Below, in pieces: positions 35,236 to 47,490 of a stretch of 64,000 nucleotides of DNA. Source of the stretch: Fragilariopsis cylindrus CCMP1102 (Eukaryota; Bacillariophyta; Bacillariophyceae; Bacillariales; Bacillariaceae); contig FMBT01000449.1 in assembly GCA_900095095.1 (NCBI GenBank), forward strand, positions 34,715 to 98,714, written 5' to 3'. A program made the translations under genes and the position numbers. Within the stretch, counting starts at the first letter, position 1, and each line of letters starts with the position of its first letter. The notes under the pieces are model-generated. The model ran no database searches, was not told the origin of the DNA, and saw only the letters and a program-made list of their open reading frames with translations.

Positions 35236-37331
35236 TCAAGGTTCCAGAACATCTAGGTCTAATTGTCGCCACGATGTGGGATATTCTCTTGAGTAAAAAT
35301 TCTGTTTCACTGCACCATATTCGTGCATCCTTGTTTTAAACTCCTCCAGAGCGTAATAGTAGCTGTTCGGTAGACGACCTTCGCTGTAAGCTTTGGCATT
35401 CGTTTCGTGATCCGGAAGCATCCCAATCGGATTATGTGTTTGAGAATGATAACCACGTATTCGATGAATGTAACCCGAGAAGGTACTAAACCAACAACCA
35501 AAAAAAGTACGTCCACGACTTGCAATCAATTGATCGATCATACCATAATAATTAGGATTGATGTCTCCCAATATATCTTTGAAATCGTCCAAAAATAACA
35601 ATTTCCAGCCATGTTTCTTGAGAGGATCAAAGAAACTCTTATCTCGTTCATCTGTTCCGATGTAAACCGTATTTCCCACTGATATTTCATCTTTCGCTAC
35701 AGCCACAATTTCCGCAGCGGTCACCCTTGTCTTTTTGTATTGGAAGTCGCCTCGTCGAATATGAAAAGTATCGAATTGATGCAGTTCATCACTATTTTTG
35801 CTACTCCGAATCGCATGGACGATTCTAGCTGCTGCACATTGAATTTCATCTATATATCTCACGTGATCTCTCACGAATCGTTTCATCCACAAATCCGTGT
35901 GCCAATCTTGGAAGAATAAAAAGGCATAAAAATGCACGAGAAGCCTTCCGCCTGTTTCAGCTTTAGATTTCCCATGAAAATGAATTATAGATGCCTCTTG
36001 AAGAGGCTTGTCGTATATACATAATTTCTTGCGCTGAGCTAATAATTCTCTCAGTCGATCCTTTGTGGATGCGTCGACTGGAGTAGGTTTGTTAATGTAA
36101 TGTTCAAATGCCATTTTCCCAGCGAAATCTCCTTCTTCTTTCAAAATCTCACTCATTGACTGTTGTAGCATGTCGATATTCTGTTGATCACCGTCTTTTG
36201 GAAATGTAGCTATACAATGATTCGGATCCCAATTCGGATCGACTGCTATTGAACGCAACCACGGAGCTAACTTGCTTTTGAAACCAGTATCTCCATCCCA
36301 CTTAGTCTTTTTGTTGTCGGGAGGGAAAACAATCTTCTGCGACTTCATGTCCTTCGTCTTTCCCATGGTTTCTTCTAGAAATTGTTCCATAGTAATAATA
36401 TCAAATCCTGCATGTTCTTCTGCCAACTCTTGTAGAGGGAAAAAATCAGCAAAATTAAAGGTCGCTTGCCCTTTCCCAAGCAAATACATTTTTTGAGACG
36501 GTGGTAGTACAAGTACTCGCCCCATCGCCAAAGCCATCGTCAAAACAGTTTCCATACTCATTCGAATATTATTCCTATGAACAAGAGGAATGAAGCAGGG
36601 ATTTTTAACAGATTAGCAATGATAAATAGATATTCCAAAATTCGTCCGTTCAGAGATAAAAGAGAGAGCGAAAGATATTCGATATACCGCACTTACCAGC
36701 CACTATACAAAAAATAATGAAGTGGAAGGAAGAAGTTTGAACAAATTAGAAACGACGAAATAAATTCATTTTAAAGGAGAGGGAGAGAGATAGGCAAAGA
36801 TTCGTGCACGTACCCTCCATCCGATTCGAATGTCATATATTGGCGTTCATTTTTCTTCAAAAATGGTGATTCCCATTCATTGTCTTTAGGTATATCTTCC
36901 CAAAAGACCATCTCTTGTACGTCTTCTGCTCGGTTTGGACCTCCATGCGATTTGCATTCTAATCCGGCAACAGAATGGATCATATTGTCATGATTAGATG
37001 CAAGCTTCTGCTTTGCTACCACACGCACTGCTGATGATGATGGTGCTGCTTCTTGCGGTATGCCTGCAATAATTGAAGGCGAATGCTGTTTTTTTGAATA
37101 CAAAACCTTGTTAGGTCCTGCGAAATTATCACGAAATGACGGCGAAGAATCCAATCCATCGAGACTTGAAAAATCGTGTAAAAAATTCAGCAATACTGTA
37201 GTCATGCAGCATCCTGTCAAAAATGCTGCTATGACGTGAAGACGAGTGTAGATGAAACGACGACGGCGAGTCGTTTTTGCCGTCAAGTCATTTTTCATAG
37301 TAGCTACTTCTGATTTCTGGACGAGGGTCAA
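35236..37331 (-). CDS. O-fucosyltransferase-like glycosyltransferase (paralog B)
   Basis: Same family as 8896-11407. Exons 36814-37331 and 35236-36574, intron 36575-36813 (donor GTACGT, acceptor CATAG), 618 aa. Basic N-terminus, membrane anchor about residues 29-48, stem, then LECKSHGGPNRAEDVQEMVFWEDIP, which mirrors DCKAYGGPSPEDAQEMVYWRDIP of paralog A. Catalytic motifs: TFESDGG|GNNIRMSMET across the splice, FHIRRGDFQYK (HxRRxD), VYIGTDERD, and FFGCWFSTFSGYIHRIRGYH near the C-terminus. The single intron interrupts the GGGxNN motif. Paralog A has no intron there, and this gene has none at paralog A's four positions. No frame breaks. Likely a Golgi type II enzyme; acceptor unknown. Confidence 0.83.
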
Positions 37332-37856
37332 TATGTTGCTCGGTTGTCGTTCGCTTTACAGTACTATTCACAAAAAAGTATGTTTCCAATCTGCATGATC
37401 TGTGATCGTTTCCGACATGCAACAACAGGCACTAATAAGTTACTTTGAAATGGTCTACTTATGTTAAAAATATACTAGTAGAAGATGTCTAACTCTTTCT
37501 GATTTAGGACTAAATCATACCCTTTATATGTTTTTTTGACTATATTATTATTAATCTATATATGTGAATACGTAAGCACACAATAGACGAAGGCACGAAA
37601 AAAATTTAGAATTGTTTTTTCGTCGTTGTATCATCCTTGATATTTTCTTTTGGTCCTTTCGAAAAGATACCAAATCATGGTTCTTCTTTATTGTGTCCTT
37701 TTCTATACAATTTGTAAGATTTTTGCCCGTGACAATATCTATGTCTAGTACTCTGCTGAAGAGCTATCACTGTACCAAAAACAATATAGTTGATGATGTA
37801 ATACCCAATATGTTCGATAAAAAATATCTTCATGTTCGCACGTTCGCTCGTTGGAA
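37332..37856. other. Intergenic
   Basis: 525 bp upstream of paralog B and downstream of the LRR gene. AT-rich, no supported feature. Confidence 0.4.
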
Positions 37857-40088
37857 TCACGATTGAAGAAAAAGTACAGCAACATCTGCGACACTCTTAG
37901 GGCTACTTGCTTGAGGCATTGTCTTGAGAGACACTGCGTTATTTTTACCTTCATTCTGGGGCAGCTGTTGCGGAGCAAAAATTAAGTCTGGACGTTTGTG
38001 CAAAAAGTAATAAAGTGCATCGGCTCCATAAACAAGATCCGCATCTTTCAGTATGATAGGCCATAAATTGGTGTCTATCTTTTTATCATTGGTACTGTTC
38101 CTGCCGTTGGTATCAATATTGTGATTCATACGAATACCATCATTTCCTTGTCATTCACATCACGGTCACCGTCAACAAATAACGCGAATCTTCCAGCTTG
38201 GTTTAACAATAGATAGTGCTGCATTATTTGTTCTAATTCGCTCCAGGCATCTGCTGACTCGACGTAATGGCTCCGTCATTCCACACCTCCACCGATTCAA
38301 GACGTCTGGAATGTACCAAACCGTCTTCGACAAACACCCGAAATACATCTACCGAAATTACATTGGATTCCATGTGCAGACTTTTAATGAAGGCAGACAT
38401 TGTTTTTCATACTCCGAGCCAACGTCAAGGCACCAACATCGCCAATGATATTGGACGCCAAATATATCTCCCTCAGTGAAGAAGGTTGTCGCTGGTTGCT
38501 TGGGATGGCACCACCCAACAATTCTATTATCCCCTCACCTTCTATTTGACAGCCCACTAAAATCAGGACCTTCAAGGAAGTAAACATTGACAAATTTTCA
38601 AGGTTTTCTTGGTGATAGTACTACCCGATAGGTTGAGTCTTTCCAATGGTCGTCGTCGCTCGTTACGACAACTATCACTCTCTTCACTCAATAATTCAAC
38701 CAGGAAATTTCTTAGACCTCTCTCCTCTGTATACTCATTAGTATTTTCATTGCATGTAAGTCTTTCGAATTCGCTTTTACTTTGTTCGAACATGTTTTCC
38801 AGGACAATTTCTGTCAAATTCTCCAATTGTGTCAATGGTAAGAGATCTGAGGCTAGCGCTGGATTTTCTGATAAGTCTAAGGCCTCCAGCCAGCAAAATG
38901 TATCGGCCATATGTTGCAAGTCACTAGGAATCAATCCACAGTTTCGTATGCTCAAACGTCTAACTGATTGGTTTACTGTCCCGCATAGATCGAACATACC
39001 ACCCTTGGAATCGCCTGCATCCCTGCAATTATGGAATATTTCAGGACTGTTGATAGATTAAGTTCCACAAGATTGGACAGCGAATCTAACCAAGATGATA
39101 GAAAAATCATACATGAAGGAGAAGGTATAATTGGTCTATCATCGAAAGATTCATTCTCATCGTTATTGTCTACGACTCTTCCTTCGTCTTTTCCCTCTCT
39201 GAAGGTAGCAACCATTCATTATTCGATAGGTCCAATACTTGAAGAGGATTCTTTCGAAGCTTTTTTACTTCCCCATTGGATTTTCGAGAAGAATTCTGAT
39301 GATCAGTAGTTGTTGACATGGATAGATAACTTCGGATAGGACCTTAATAGTTCCATCGGATATTTGACAGTTAGTAAGAGCCAATTTATGCAGGTTCTGA
39401 ATACACAAGGTAGCCACGCTGTATTGTCTCTCGTTAGAATACAGTCTTCTATCGTCAAGTATTGCCATGAACATGGCATCATAACGCGACCCTGGTAGTC
39501 GAATAATGTGGAGGATATTGACGATATTTGAGGGGAAAGACCCCTGAGAACGACACGTGATAATGGCATCAGACCTTTTAAGAATATTTCGTGGATATCT
39601 AAATTAGGACTGTCGGTATTGTTTTCCTTACCCTCCTCTTCTATTTTGTCGTCGTTCTCGTCAGGATAACAGTAATCCAACTCAAGACTTGACAAGCTAG
39701 TGTTATAACAAAGATTTTTAGCAAAATCTTCAAATACATGAGCAGATTGTATTGTGACGCATACTTCATCTAGTGCACAGTTCTGGTGCGTCAATATCAT
39801 ATCCCAGTCTAACCCAACTACTGCCTCGATTTCAAGATAGCGAAGATTTGATTTGCCGAGAGATTTTGAAAGTAGCTGAAGTTCGTCTTGAGAATACTCA
39901 GAGAGAGGAAGAGATTTCAGGGATAGTTCTGTGTGGTCTTGTAATGTATTGTTATCGTCCTCTTCTAAGCTAGAGTTTGTATATTCACCATCATTGTCAC
40001 TGACACCTATCAGACTCTGATCTCCAGCATCAACAAGTTGACGACACAAATTGAAAAGGAATGGATCTAAATCTTCAGTTGCCGACAT
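37857..40088 (-). CDS. Leucine-rich-repeat (RNI-like) protein, frame-broken
   Basis: Starts at the ATG at 40088 (MSATEDLDPFLFNLC...). An N-terminal acidic region leads into LRRs: SLSSLELDYCY, NLHKLALTNCQISDGTIKVL, LQVLDLSNNEW, NLVELNLSTVLK, VRRLSIRNCGLIPSDLQ, WLEALDLSENPAL, LERLNLSGSTI, LKVLILVGCQIEGEG, and SLREIYLASNIIGDVGALT. The C-terminal block QMQHYLLLNQAGR ... LWPIILKDAD ... DALYYFLHKRPDL is a conserved ending seen in many diatom LRR proteins. About eight one-base disruptions (near 39491, 39320, 39195, 39014, 38605, 38390, 38273 and 38135) fragment it; most are undercalled homopolymers. With them fixed, roughly 745 aa. No signal peptide or kinase domain. Function unknown; probably protein-protein interaction. 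A real pseudogene cannot be excluded. Confidence 0.75.
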
Positions 40089-41002
40089 TAGTATTATTTA
40101 TTATACCCAGTAGTGCTGGTAGTAGTCAACTTTCTTCGTCCAACAGCTTGTTGTGTAGTAATACTAGCTTTTTCAGATGAAAATGTTGGTTTCGTTTCGA
40201 TGTTACTTTGTGGAGGTAATAATTATGCATTATGCATTTCTTATTTCTTTCTATTTTCAAGTTTTCACAGAATAATAACGACATCAGATTTGAAATTTTA
40301 CTTGCGAAGATTGATATTTTTTGTAACGATATTTCAGTCACGTTGAACGAATCATTTCCAATCACGAGTGACTAAACCCTAATCATAAACAATTCTCTCC
40401 TACCAGTATATTTAATATATATTCATATTATTATTCAATATATATATATACAGTATATACATTGCTGCTTATCTTTTTCCAACAACTCAAGCAAAATCAG
40501 GACAAAAGAGAAACCAAGGCTATACCGTATAATATTCAAGTTTGTAAGTTTATATTATTTGTCCTGTCTATGTGATTGTTTGTACTTTCTTTCTGATTAT
40601 TTTATCTTCGAGCTTTTATCACCAATTTCAAATTATTTGGTAGCTTTTAGACTGTGCATTAGAATGTTGTCCATCAGCCATAAAATACGAATGCTAGCTA
40701 CGCAGTAGAGACTCGAGAAAAAAATAGCAGTTCTTTATTTTTGCTTGGCACATTCCACCTTCCGGCATAATAATAATATCGCATCGCATCACATCGCATC
40801 GCATCGATTTTTGGTGGAACTTCGTCTTCTTCTTTTCCTTCCCATTAGGTGGCAACGATGATATGTTGTAATGCTATCGAAATGATTTCTTCTATAAATT
40901 CGTCACGTCATATGAGAAGTACGCTTATCTTGATATTTTTGCATATTGTATTAATGACGACGATCTTGGATACCCCCAATATAATAAATCATTTTGTTCA
41001 TG
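40089..41002. other. Intergenic with TA microsatellite and CATCG tandem
   Basis: 914 bp without a supported gene. Contains TA runs near 40420-40460 and a CATCG/CACATCG tandem at about 40780-40806. Confidence 0.45.
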
Positions 41003-41633
41003 CTATATTGTCATGTCGAATTCTTGAAAAGTTTTCAGTACTACTGTTAAATAATCATAGAATGATGATACTGCCACTCTTAACATCTTAAGTTCTTTGC
41101 TCTCAAATCGGCTAGAATTTAATTGTATATAATATTATTATATTTATTTTCAATTCAGCCATTCCGTTCAGTTGAAATAATGTCGATAATAATAGAGGAA
41201 ATAATTTAGTGAGGAAAGAAACCTGATTAGAAGATCAACAAATATGCTAGTGATGCTTATTTCTCGAAGCCATCGTCCAATTCCATTCTCCGAAACTAAG
41301 CAATATCAGATACTATATTACGCATGCACTTATATATCTTTTTATGATATGGTTAACTCACACTTTCATTTTACAAATCGCCGTTCCTTCTTCATCTTTC
41401 GTCCTCACCAAATGAAAAGATTTCGATGCACGATCCGTGGGTTCCTTATCTACTTGCAAGATTTGTAGAGCTTGTTCTGCTTGTAGACCAGTTGGAAATG
41501 TTATTTCGATTTCACATGCATGGATACGATCGCGAATATCTTCCTTCGTTGCAGTAGTAGTAATAGTAGTAGTACTGCCAGCGCCGTTTTCTTCACATTT
41601 CATCGACGAACTACTCTCACCACTTTCGTCCAT
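41003..41633 (-). CDS. PCC1: Pcc1/LAGE3-like KEOPS (EKC) complex subunit
   Basis: Small subunit of KEOPS, which makes the t6A modification of ANN-decoding tRNAs. Exon 1 (41364-41633) encodes an acidic Ser/Thr-rich N-terminus, then CEIEITFPTGLQAEQALQI, then LQVDKEPTDRASKSFHLVR, the Pcc1 fold's first strand-helix. Donor AAA|GTGAGT. Exon 2 (about 41003-41101) encodes KELKMLRVAVSSFYDYLTVV and ends LKTFQEFDMTI, matching the Pcc1 C-terminal helix (LRxxxxSfxd.l..v..t...f). The ORF after the donor is non-coding, so the second exon is needed to complete the domain. The exact acceptor is uncertain (TTTGAG|AGC assumed). Product about 122 aa. Confidence 0.82.
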
Positions 41634-42949
41634 GATTACAATAATTCCAACTAGTTGGCGTGTTTATAGATATACTTCCGTCTCTTTTTTATCAACTTGT
41701 TCAATGTATGTACGATGTTTTTTGATTTGTGTTTGTTTGTGATTTATTTTGATGAGTTTCAATTTCATTCTCTCGTGTATATATTACGGTAGAGGAGAAA
41801 CAAAAATTGAGCGATAATCATATTTTCTCTAACCCCCCTTCCAAACAAAATATATATATCCTATCCTATCCTATATCCTACTCTATGCTATACTTTACAT
41901 TTGCTGTAGTTGTTATCCTATTCCATGTTCTGAGACACTACTGCTCTGCTTGTACTGTGAGTGAGCATCTACTGAGAATTTTTATTAAAGTCGTATTAAC
42001 TTGTACTATCATCACTTCTTGCTGCAGGGTATTTTTTCCAATTTTTCCTCCCAAAAATCTAGCAAATACTTCCCTAGCCTTTTCAAATGACAGCATCAAT
42101 AACTATAATCTGGACCATAGGTCTATTTTCCCCACCAATACATAAAAATGTAGTGGTGGTCGGCACCATCATTAGCATAATATTACTGCTGAGAGAGAAA
42201 CAACCTTCTTCTTCTCTCCTCCATAAGTTTTCTGAGACTCTTTATAGCTGTTGCTGTTGTTGTTGTCGTCTTCTTCTTCATCCTCTTCCCTTCTTCTTGC
42301 TCTATTGCTGTAACTTCTAATATCATTATCATCACCATTTATTTTAAATATGTATGTTGTCAGAGTGTCCAGTCAGTCCGTCTGTCTTTGGTAAAACTTG
42401 GTTCACCATCCCTACCTGGTTCTTCTCTATCAGTTGGCGGATTATCAGTAGCAATCCATTTATATTCCTGGACCAGGGTATTATTGTTCCTACAGAAGCA
42501 ACATTGAAATACTGTAGAAGAAGTACATCTCTTTGATACCTGTACGTGCTCGATGTACAAGGCCAGTAAAAAATAAACTCAAACAGTCCCTCTTTTTTTT
42601 GCGCGCACCTTCAACGGCTACAGTATTGTGTCAAAATTTAGTAGTATGAGAAACATCATGAATTTATCCTGGTACTAGACTAGTAGTCAACTCTTGAAAA
42701 ACAACGTAAAGCATTGGACGCGATGTTATCACCGTACATATTTATTGACACGTCATATCCTTATCTTGGACGAAATGAGGCTTAACAAAATAAACCGAAC
42801 ACATTATGAAGTGCACGTGCGCTTTGCCTCATACCGTTCACTGGAACGGTTGATATCAGCATAACACGTTCACATGTTGTAGGACCTATGTTGTATCATG
42901 TATCTATGAATTTATAATTTTTATTAAGTTTTCACAACATCATTAATCG
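41634..42949. other. 1.3-kb intergenic region
   Basis: Divergent promoter region between Pcc1 and the SET fusion gene. Includes a GTT/CTT trinucleotide stretch at 42248-42300. Short ORFs have no family resemblance. Confidence 0.45.
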
Positions 42950-45900
42950 ATGACTGGTATTATGGTACCGTATGTCACGATGAAGTCTTCCTCTCTTGTT
43001 TCGTTTGTTCAACCGATCCTTTTAGTGGTGGTAGCAGTATGTTGTAGTTCCTTCCCTTCCGCCACTGCCTGGGAAGATCCTCAAGTCGAATGGCTCCGTT
43101 CGAAACCAAATGGATTTTTTTCAGATAAGATTTCATTCCACCAATTAGATCCTAACGATGCAACTAGCTCATATGGTATGTTTGCCTCTGAAGGTATCAA
43201 AAAAGATGAACGTCTCATCGTAATTCCTCAGGTTGCATTGGTTACGTCTCGTGGTACGGATTTGAATTGTGATACGGTGACAATGCTTTTGGAAGAACTA
43301 GAGAAGGGTAAAGACTCGGATTATTATCCGTACATTAATTATATGTTTGGGGATGAAACCGCACGAGGTAAAATGCCCGTTGCATGGAGTAAATTAGGGC
43401 AAAATCTTCTATCAGAAATAATCGGAGACAGTTTACAACCAAAAATATTTAAGGATCATATATGTGAAAAATTCTGTGGAAACGTACCGGAAGACGTAAA
43501 GAACGTGTCTCAACTAGAACAAGACGCCTACCTCTTCATGATTTCACGATCATGGGACGATGTTATGATACCGGGTAAGTTATATTCTCAAAAATAGCGT
43601 TATATAAACAGCATGTTGGTTGTTCGACTGTTGTTGTTGTCTTCTTCATACTTGCACTATTATTATTACTATTAATCACTTTATTTTTGTGTATTATCTA
43701 TATTTATCAACTCAATCTTGCTGTTGTTGCTGTTGTTGTTGTCGTCTTATTTTACTTATCGCCGCCTTTCCATCCATCGACCCAACAGTCTACGACATGA
43801 TCAATCACCGTAATGGAAAATGGCGAAATGTAGAAGCCACCTCGGCGCACGTGGGGGAAGATATCAGAGTGTTTGCTTACCGCGATATCGAAGCCGGGGA
43901 ACAACTTTATATGTCCTATAATGAATGCGAAGATGAAGATTGTCGTGGGTTGAAGTACAAATATATAACTCCAAGTATCTTAGTTGATTATGGGTTTGTT
44001 GAACAATACCCGAGAAGGTTCGTCCTTGTAGACAATTCTCAATTAGTTGCCGAAGTAGATATCGACGAAACGACAGGTGAAACATTCTTGACATGGCCCT
44101 TAGGTACCTATCCCGACATGGACGAACTGAATTATATTCATGCTCAATTGAAACGTTTGAGCGATTTGGATGATCTTATTTCCAAAGGTGTGGCTAAGTT
44201 GGACTCGGTTCACGAACGTGATGTTATTACAGGATATCATCATGCATTGAAAGAAGTTATGGAACTTGCGATTGCTCATCGAGAGGATCGTACATTTGAT
44301 ACTGCGACGAAAAAGTATGACTCGCTATCCGAACCGAAGGGAGCCGGTGTGGATGGATTAAACATTGAAACTTGTTGGGATAATCCCACCGACCGAGACT
44401 GGCACACGAACGATGAGTCCGAATCGCAGTATCAAACTATCGAATTTACTTATAATAAGGATAACGATAATACCTGCTTGCAGTTAAGTAGTTGGCTTCA
44501 AACATGTACCAATTTCCGACCCCATTATCACGAAGCCTTTGTCCATGTTCCGGCGCAATACGTTGATGACGTTAAGAGAGTAGTTTTTTGGGTGGTGGTG
44601 ACAATATGATCTTACATGAGATCTTGAAATACCCTAATTTAGAGCTTGTGGTTGGTATGGAACTTGATCAGCAAACCGTTCGATCGTCTTTCAAAAATCT
44701 TGGTACATTGCCTTACTTCGACGATCATCGTGTTAACTGGTGGTTTGGTGATGCTACCAAGTCGTTGTTTGCCCTACCTGAATCATACTTTGGTAGTTTT
44801 GATCTTGTCTTGGTCGATTTACAAACTTTGTTGCTGACGCTCTCAAGGTAACTGACAAGTTAACTATTATGGAAACAGCCATATTATTGATGAAACAAGA
44901 TGGTGGTGTAATCGCGAAGAACGAAGACTTCAATACTCGTACCAATGTTGGTTTTGCCAAATATACCGTTGATTTAGAGTACCATGATTTGCCTCATATT
45001 TGCCAGCAATCGATTACGATGGGAAGCAATTCGATTGATTTTGTCAAAGCATTGCCCAAAGACCATGGCGTTGAGACTAAGGCTATTGATTTGGCGGGTA
45101 GCGACAGCGCCGATCCATATCATGCCTGGTACAGTTACCGTCAAACAGTCCGTGATACATGCAAAAATGAAGATACGAATGATGACGCATCTTCTAAATC
45201 GAGCGAACAAAGAGGTATTTTGGTTATTTTAGAGGCAGAAAATATTAGGCGCCCCCTTGGACCTATCACCGAAGTTAAAGCCATGATTAGCGCTGCTGTC
45301 AAAGAAGTAGGCCTCATGGAGATTTCGGTATCGAGCGGTAGCGAAGATAGTATATTTTTCGTAGTCATGAAAGAAGGATACATCGCAACCCGTGTGTTTG
45401 CTGAAGAGAAGTATATTGCTTTTGACGTGTTATTATGGGATAAATTAGATCTCATCGAAATTGTAAACGAGGTATTGATCAAGGCCGTGGGCGGCAATTC
45501 TCAAAAGTCATCTTCGTCCTTTCGCTTCGTAACGGGAGGCATGACTGGATTAGAATCTTCACAAAATGATATGTTGACTCAGATTGCGATTGACACAGAA
45601 AAATTATTATGTCAAGATGCAGCTTCTGATGCAGCTTCTACAGATACGGAAACCACAATCCAGAATGATACGACTCTTATCCTCCATGAATTGATTTCAT
45701 CTTTGAAACCACTTCGCAAGGATGGATCAACCTCAGTCGTTGGTATTTTTTGTGGTGACGAAACCAGTGCATGCTCAAGCCTAGAAACAGCCAAGGAACT
45801 CGAGTCCGCAAAAGTAATCGTGGTTCCCATTTACACATGCAAATCTCTTGATGACATGCCCGCATGTGAAAAGGAAACGGTAGAAAGTATGAAAGCTGCT

Positions 45901-47184
45901 GTCAAGCAACATAAAAAGCTAGATGTTGTGGTCATGGACGCTAATCTTCCATTTGCAATGGGTCAGATTATCGAAAGTATATTCAGCAACAAAATTACCC
46001 ACCACAATCTTATGGAAGGGTCTCAGTTGGTACTGACTCCTGTTGTTGAAGAGGAGAATTGGAGAAACGTACTGATAGATCGTTTCCGGACCGATATTGT
46101 CCTTTTTAATCCTGCATATCGTGCTGACCTTCAATTTTTTGTGGTAGAATCAGGCAAGAAAGTATCTCATTCCAAATGGAGTCTTTTTTCTTCAGGAGAC
46201 CAATCTTTTTTTAAACGTTTGTCCTCTGTACTATCGATTATCAGAGAAAAGGCTAATATCGAGTCAGAGGTAGAAGAGGTAGCAAACGGAATTGTCAATT
46301 ATATACCAGACTTTAGTCCCTCAAAAGTGTTTACGGACAGCGACTACGACAAGACTCGTTCAAAAGCACAGTGGTCGACCCAAAAACCAATGGGCCACCA
46401 GACTATTTTTCAAATGAACGTCCAGCCTCCTAAGACTCGCTTGGATGAAGGCGAGTCGGTGTTGGCAGAACATGAACCAGGTCCATGGGATGTTAAGTAC
46501 GGCGAGCTGTGGTGCAGGAATATCTAGACGATGAAATGTATTTGGTACTTTATGAGGGGGATGAGTTCCCGGAGCCGATCAGTCGCAGCCAGATTCGTAA
46601 ATTTTCAGATGCAGATAGAGACATGTCGACAACGTTTGAGGTTGGAGATCTCATCTTTTACCAGAATGATGAGAGAATACACCGGAATGGTGTTATTTCT
46701 CATGCTGAAGACGATGGCACCTATTCACTTTACCTTCTCAATACATCTGGTACCAAACTTTATGGCGTTTCAAGGAACAAGCTGATGCATCAGTTTGAAA
46801 GCGCAGATTTCTATCAGGAGATTCCCTCTTTATCCGCATCTAATCTACTTGGTGCCTTCGAAAAAACGCTCAAAGAAGAAGTCGCTGGAGTCACCTATAG
46901 AGTCCTTTCCTATTGGAGCGGGAGTAATAATGACCGCATTCTGGAATGAGGGACATGCCATTCTAAAATGGGATGGTATGAAACGCGTCGATATCAACTT
47001 TTTTACATTCAACGAGGATATGGATATTAGGCTTGTTTTCCAGGACGCTTTTTGCGACCAGATTGACTACATGGTAAGCGTTGCGCGGGATGAGCATCCC
47101 AGAGGCTACGGGAGTATTGTTAACTTTGAAAGTGAAACAAAAATCCTCCGCACTGGGTTAAGCATAGCTAAACAAGAAAATTAG
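42950..47184 (+). CDS. Multidomain fusion: SET, spermidine-synthase-like, AdoMetDC-like, Tudor-like
   Basis: Exons 42950-43574 and 43789-47184 (ATACCG|GTAAGT ... CAACAG). About 1,340 aa after frame repair. Signal peptide from the Met at 42980 (ILLVVVAVCCSSFPSATA|W). SET domain: GMFASEGIKKDERLIVIP, YYPYINYMFG, then across the splice IPVYDMINHRNGKW and IEAGEQLYMSYNE. Spermidine-synthase-like Rossmann domain: HYHEAFVHVPA, RVVFWGGGDNMILHEIL, LVVGMELDQQ, FDLVLVDLQ. AdoMetDC-like module (about 45080-45500) with FFVVMKEGYIATRVFAEE, lacking the usual Ser/His processing site. Second Rossmann-like region (45740-46410). Two SH3/Tudor-like repeats (46450-46790). Second AdoMetDC-like module with GVIMTAFWNEGHAILKWDG (46900-47060). 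Four one-base breaks: 44591 (G), 44828 (T), 46508 (T, all undercalled) and 46909 (C, overcalled). Each repair restores domain sequence. Catalytic status of each module is inferred from motifs only. Confidence 0.78.
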
Positions 47185-47490
47185 ACTACATCAATGAATA
47201 ATTATATAGAGGTTTTAGTCTAGTATTTATAAAGAAAATCAGTATTATTATATGCATGAATAGTTTTAGTTGAGAGATGTGCGTTTGTACCCAACCACCA
47301 AGAAAAAGAGATGGTACCTGGGACTAGCAACGTAATATAGTTCCGATGCGCGATGGAATGAACTTGTTCTATTAATAGGGGTATTTACTCAGGTCTTCCA
47401 TCTGGAAAGCACTTGTCAGTAAACCGCCAGGTATTTGGTTTAGTCTTCTCTAAGATCTTCATTTTTTTTCCATGTAGGAGATGTTATAAC
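47185..47490. other. Convergent intergenic
   Basis: 306 bp, no feature seen. Confidence 0.45.
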
